From Archivesica marissinica (Eukaryota; Mollusca; Bivalvia; Venerida; Vesicomyidae), in assembly GCA_014843695.1 (NCBI GenBank), contig CM026390.1:100773664-100837663 (forward strand): 64,000 nt of DNA, written 5' to 3'. The notes beneath the pieces are model-generated. The model made no database searches. It was not told where the DNA came from and saw only the letters and a program-made list of their open reading frames with translations. Below, one piece after another: positions 60,101 to 64,000 of this stretch (its first letter is position 1; each line of letters opens with the position of its first letter). The position numbers were made by a program, and so were the translations under genes.

Positions 60101-60495
60101 ACGTGTACATTACGCACATCTTCCACGAGGCTCTCAAAACAAAACAATTACATACGTGTACATTACGCACATCTTCCACGAGGCTCTCAAAACAAAACAA
60201 TTACATACGTGTACATTACGCACATCTTCCACGAGGCTCTCAAAACAAAACAATTACATACGTGTACATTACGCACATCTTCCACGAGGCTCTCAAAACA
60301 AAACAATTACATACACGTGTACATTACGCACATCTTCCACGAGGCTCTCAAAACTAAACAATTACATACACGTGTACATTGCGCACATCTTCCACGAGGC
60401 TCTCAAAACAAAACAATTACATACACGTGTACATTACGCACATCTTCCAGGAGGCTCTCAAAACAAAACAATTACATACATGTACATTACGCACA
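60065..60495. repeat. 53-bp minisatellite nucleated on a retroelement tail, 8 copies
   Basis: Units of CTTCCACGAGGCTCTCAAAA, CAAAACAATTACATACGTGT and ACATTACGCACAT; later units have ACACGTGT (55 bp). The CCACGAGGCTCTC part is the retroelement tail motif at 60030-60100. Confidence 0.93.
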
Positions 60496-60639
60496 CTACA
60501 TACAGTGTTGTATTGGACTATTAGTCACGGTAGAGTTTCGAGCTCTGCAAGTTATTGTGCAATGCGGTACTATAAATGCACTGACTTACATTGATTATCT
60601 CATAAAACGATATATATAATATTTGATAAAGCTTTCGAG

Positions 60640-63600
60640 ACAGTAGTGCCATAGCAGATATGTGACCAGTAGCGCCAGAGCAGACACGTGGTCAATAGTG
60701 CCAGAACAGACACGTGATCAGGAGTGCCAGAGCAGGCACGTGGTCAGTAGTGCCAGAGCACACACGTGTTCAGTAGTGCCAGAGCAAACACGTGACCAGT
60801 AGTGCCAGAGCAAACACGTGACCAGTAGTGCCAGAGCAGGCACGTGTTCAGTAGTGCCAGAGCATACACGTGTTCAGCAGTGCCAGAGCAGACACGTGGT
60901 CAGTAGTGCCAGACAGACATGTGATCAGTAGTGCCAGGGCAAACACGTGATCAGTAGTGCCAGAGCAGACACGTGTTCAGTAGCGCCAGAGCAGACACGT
61001 GTTCAGTAGTGCCAGAGCCTACACGTGGTCAGTAGTGCCAGAGCACACACGTGATCAGTAGTGCCAGAGCAGATATGTGACCAGTAGTGCCAGGGCACAC
61101 ACTTGGTCAGAAGTACCAGAGCAGGCACGTGTTCAGTAGTGTCAGAGCAGACATGTGACCAGTAGTACCAGAACAGACACATGTTCAGTAGTACCAGAGC
61201 ATACATGTGTTCAGTAGTGTCAGAGCATACACGTGTTCAGTAGTGTCAGAGCATATATGTGTTCAGTAGTGCCAGAGCAGACACGTGTTCAGTAGTGCCA
61301 GAGCAGACACGTGTTCAGTAGTGCCAGAGCATACACGTGTTCAGTAGTGCCAGAGCATACACGTGTTCAGTAGTGCCAGGGCAGACACGTGTTCAGTAGT
61401 GCCAGAGCATACACGTGTTCAGTAGTGCCAGAGCAGACACGTGGTCAGTAGTGCCAGAGCAGGCACATGATCGGTAGTGCCAGAGCAAACACGTGATCAG
61501 TAGTGCCAGAGCAGACACGTGTTCAGTAGTGCCAGAGCAAACACGTGATCAGTAGTGCCAGAACAGACACGTGTTCAGTAGTGCCAGAGCATACACGTGG
61601 TCAGTAGTGCCAGAGTACACACGTGATCAGTAGTGCCAGAGCAAACACGTGATCAGTAGTGCCAGAGCAGATATGTGACCAGTAGTGCCAGAGCACACAC
61701 GTGGTCAGAAGTACCAGAGCAGGCACGTGTTCAGTAGTGTCAGAGCAGACATGTGACCAGTAGTACCAGAACAGACACATGTTCAGTAGTACCAGAGCAT
61801 ACATGTGATCAGTAGTGCCAGAGCATACACGTGTTCAGTAGTGCCAGAGCATACATGTGTTCAGTAGTGCCAGAGCAGACACGTGTTCAGTAGTGCCAGA
61901 GCAGACACGTGTTCAGTAGTGCCAGAGCATACACGTGTTCAGTAGTGCCAGAGCATACACGTGTTCAGTAGTGCCAGGGCAGACACGTGTTCAGTAGTGC
62001 CAGAGCATACACGTGTTCAGTAGTGCCAGAGCAGACACGTGGTCAGTAGTGCCAGAGCAGGCACATGATCGGTAGTGCCAGAGCAAACACGTGATCAGTA
62101 GTGCCAGAGCAGACACGTGTTCAGTAGTGCCAGAGCAAACACGTGATCAGTAGTGCCAGAACAGACACGTGTTCAGTAGTGCCAGAGCATACACGTGGTC
62201 AGTAGTGCCAGAGCACACACGTGATCAGTAGTGCCAGAGCAAACACGTGATCAGTAGTGCCAGAGCAGATATGTGACCAGTAGTGCCAGAGCACACACGT
62301 GGTCAGAAGTACCAGAGCAGGCACGTGTTCAGTAGTGTCAGAGCAGACATGTGACCAGTAGTACCAGAACAGACACATGTTCAGTAGTACCAGAGCATAC
62401 ATGTGATCAGTAGTGCCAGAGCATACACGTGTTCAGTAGTGCCAGAGCATACATGTGTTCAGTAGTGCCAGAGCAGACACGTGTTCAGTAGTGCCAGAGC
62501 AGACACGTGTTCAGTAGTGCCAGAGCATACACGTGTTCAGTAGTGCCAGAGCAAACACGTGATCAGTAGTGCGAGAGCAAACACGAGACCAGTAGTGCCA
62601 GAGCAGGCACGTGTTCAGTAGTGCCAGAGCATACACGTGTTCAGTAGTGCCAGAGCATACACGTGTTCAGTAGTGCCAGAGCAGACACGTGTTCAGTAGT
62701 GCCAGAGCATACACGTGTTCAGTAGTGCCAGAGCATACACGTGATCAGTAGTACCAGAGTAGACACGAGACATGCGATCAGTAGAGCCAGAGCATACACG
62801 TGATCAGTAGTGCCAGAGCAAACAAATGATCAGTAGTGCCAGAGCATACACGTGTTCAGTAGTGCCAGAGCATACATGTGATCAGTAATGCCAGAGCATA
62901 CACCTGATCAGTAGTGCCAGAGCAGACACGTGGTCAGTAGTGTCAGAGCATACACGTGATCAGTAGTACCAGAGCAAACACGTGATCAGTAGTGTCAGAG
63001 CATACACGTGATCAGTAGTGTCAGAGTATACACGTGATCAGTAGTGCCAGAGCAAACACGTGAGCAGTAGTGTCAGAGCATACACGTGATCAGTAGTGTC
63101 AGAGCATACACATGATCCGTAGTACCAGAGTAGACACGTGTTCAGTAGTGCCAGAGCATACATGTGATCAGTAGTGCCAGAGAATCACGTGATCAGTAGT
63201 GCCAGAGCACACGTGTGATCAGTAGTGCCAGAGCATACACGTGTTCAGTAGTGCCAGAGCATACATGTGTTCAGTAGTGCCAGAGCAGACACGTGTTCAG
63301 TAGTGCCAGAGCATACACGTGTTCAGTAGTGCCAGAGCATACACGTGTTCAGTAGTGCCAGAGCAGACACGTGTTCAGTAGTGCCAGAGCATACACGTGT
63401 TCAGTAGTGCCAGAGCATACACGTGTTCAGTAGTGCCAGAGCAGACACGTGTTCAGTAGTGCCAGAGCATACACGTGTTCAGTAGTGCCAGAGCAGACAC
63501 GTGTTCAGTAGTGCCAGAGCATACACGTGTTCAGTATTGCCAGAGCATACACGTTGTCAGTAGTGTCAGAGCATACACGTGATCAGTAGTACCAGAGCAA

Positions 63601-64000
63601 ACACGTGATCAGTAGTGTCAGAGCATACATGTGATGAGTAGTGTCAGAGCATACACGTGATCAGTAGTGTCAGAGCATACACGTGATCAGTAGTGCCAGA
63701 GCAAACACGTGATCAGTAGTGCCAGAGCAAACACGTGATCGGTAGTGCCAGAGCAAACACGAGACCAGTAGTGCCAGAGCAGGCACGTGTTCAGTAGTGC
63801 CAGAGCATACACGTGTTCAGTAGTGCCAGAGCAGACACGTGGTCAGTAGTGCCAGAGCAAACACGTGATCAGTAGTGCCAGAGCAGACACGTGTTCAGTA
63901 GTGCCAGAGCAAACACGTGGTCAGTAGTGCCGATCAGACACGTGTTCTGTAGTGCCAGAGCATACACGTGGTCAGTAGTGTCAGAGCATACACGTGATCA
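60640..64000. repeat. 26-bp minisatellite with CACGTG cores, about 125 copies
   Basis: Units of CAGTAGTGCCAGAGCAGACA then CGTGTT; most contain ACACGTG. Sub-types differ at GAGCAGAC/GAGCATAC/GAGCAAAC and GTGTTC/GTGATC/GTGGTC. A 23-unit block (598 bp) is repeated: the GCAGATATGTGACC variant is at about 61068, 61666 and 62264. The array continues past the window's end. Frames of 67 codons recurring every 598 bp on minus are products of this block. Confidence 0.97.

Noticed and set aside
58497..60357. Overlapping frames of 440-500 codons over the 30-bp array
   Set aside because: Open on both strands in several frames at once and switching register at each 31-bp unit; they are repeat products.
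61003..62402. Three 67-codon minus frames as a small gene family
   Set aside because: They recur exactly every 598 bp because of the 23-unit higher-order repeat in the 26-bp array.

Overview
The window is animal nuclear DNA, most likely from a marine mollusc and probably a gastropod. That assignment is inferred from a secreted AA15-type copper oxygenase gene with a GT/AG intron, several tRNA-derived SINEs of a kind I associate with molluscs, non-LTR retrotransposons, and an extreme load of minisatellites. There is no prokaryotic gene organisation, operon or CRISPR array. By eye, roughly 40 of the 64 kb are tandem repeats.

Layout. 1-23551 is one continuous minisatellite of 44-bp units mixed with a 29-bp short form. 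23552-24270 is a unique stretch holding a small foldback element. 24280-28634 is a nearly complete non-LTR retrotransposon (endonuclease, reverse transcriptase, RNase H) with one in-frame stop. 29078-32073 is a 36-bp array followed by a short 33-bp array. 33048-33660 is a 79-bp array that ends in a SINE. 34187-37516 is the only convincing host gene, a two-exon AA15 lytic polysaccharide monooxygenase on the minus strand; its intron holds two SINEs, a LINE tail and a 16-bp array. 37500-38985 is a minisatellite built from that gene's own exon-1 boundary. 38975-49140 is a graveyard of SINEs, LINE 3' tails, a small TIR element and short arrays. 49222-51415 is a 50-bp array split by a 5'-truncated LINE. 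51821-54405 and 54805-56435 are two 43-bp arrays, the second split by a LINE tail. 56880-60495 carries 44-, 15-, 30- and 53-bp arrays, and 60640-64000 is a 26-bp array with a CACGTG core in most units.

Two patterns connect these pieces. First, the intact-looking LINE and the most frequent SINE family end in the same 3' hairpin (6-bp stem, 16-nt loop) with compensatory stem changes, as expected if the SINE uses the LINE's reverse transcriptase. Second, several minisatellites start at an identifiable boundary: two at SINE 5' heads, one at a LINE 3' tail, and one at the splice acceptor/start codon of the LPMO gene. The long open reading frames inside the arrays follow from stop-free units and are not annotated as genes.
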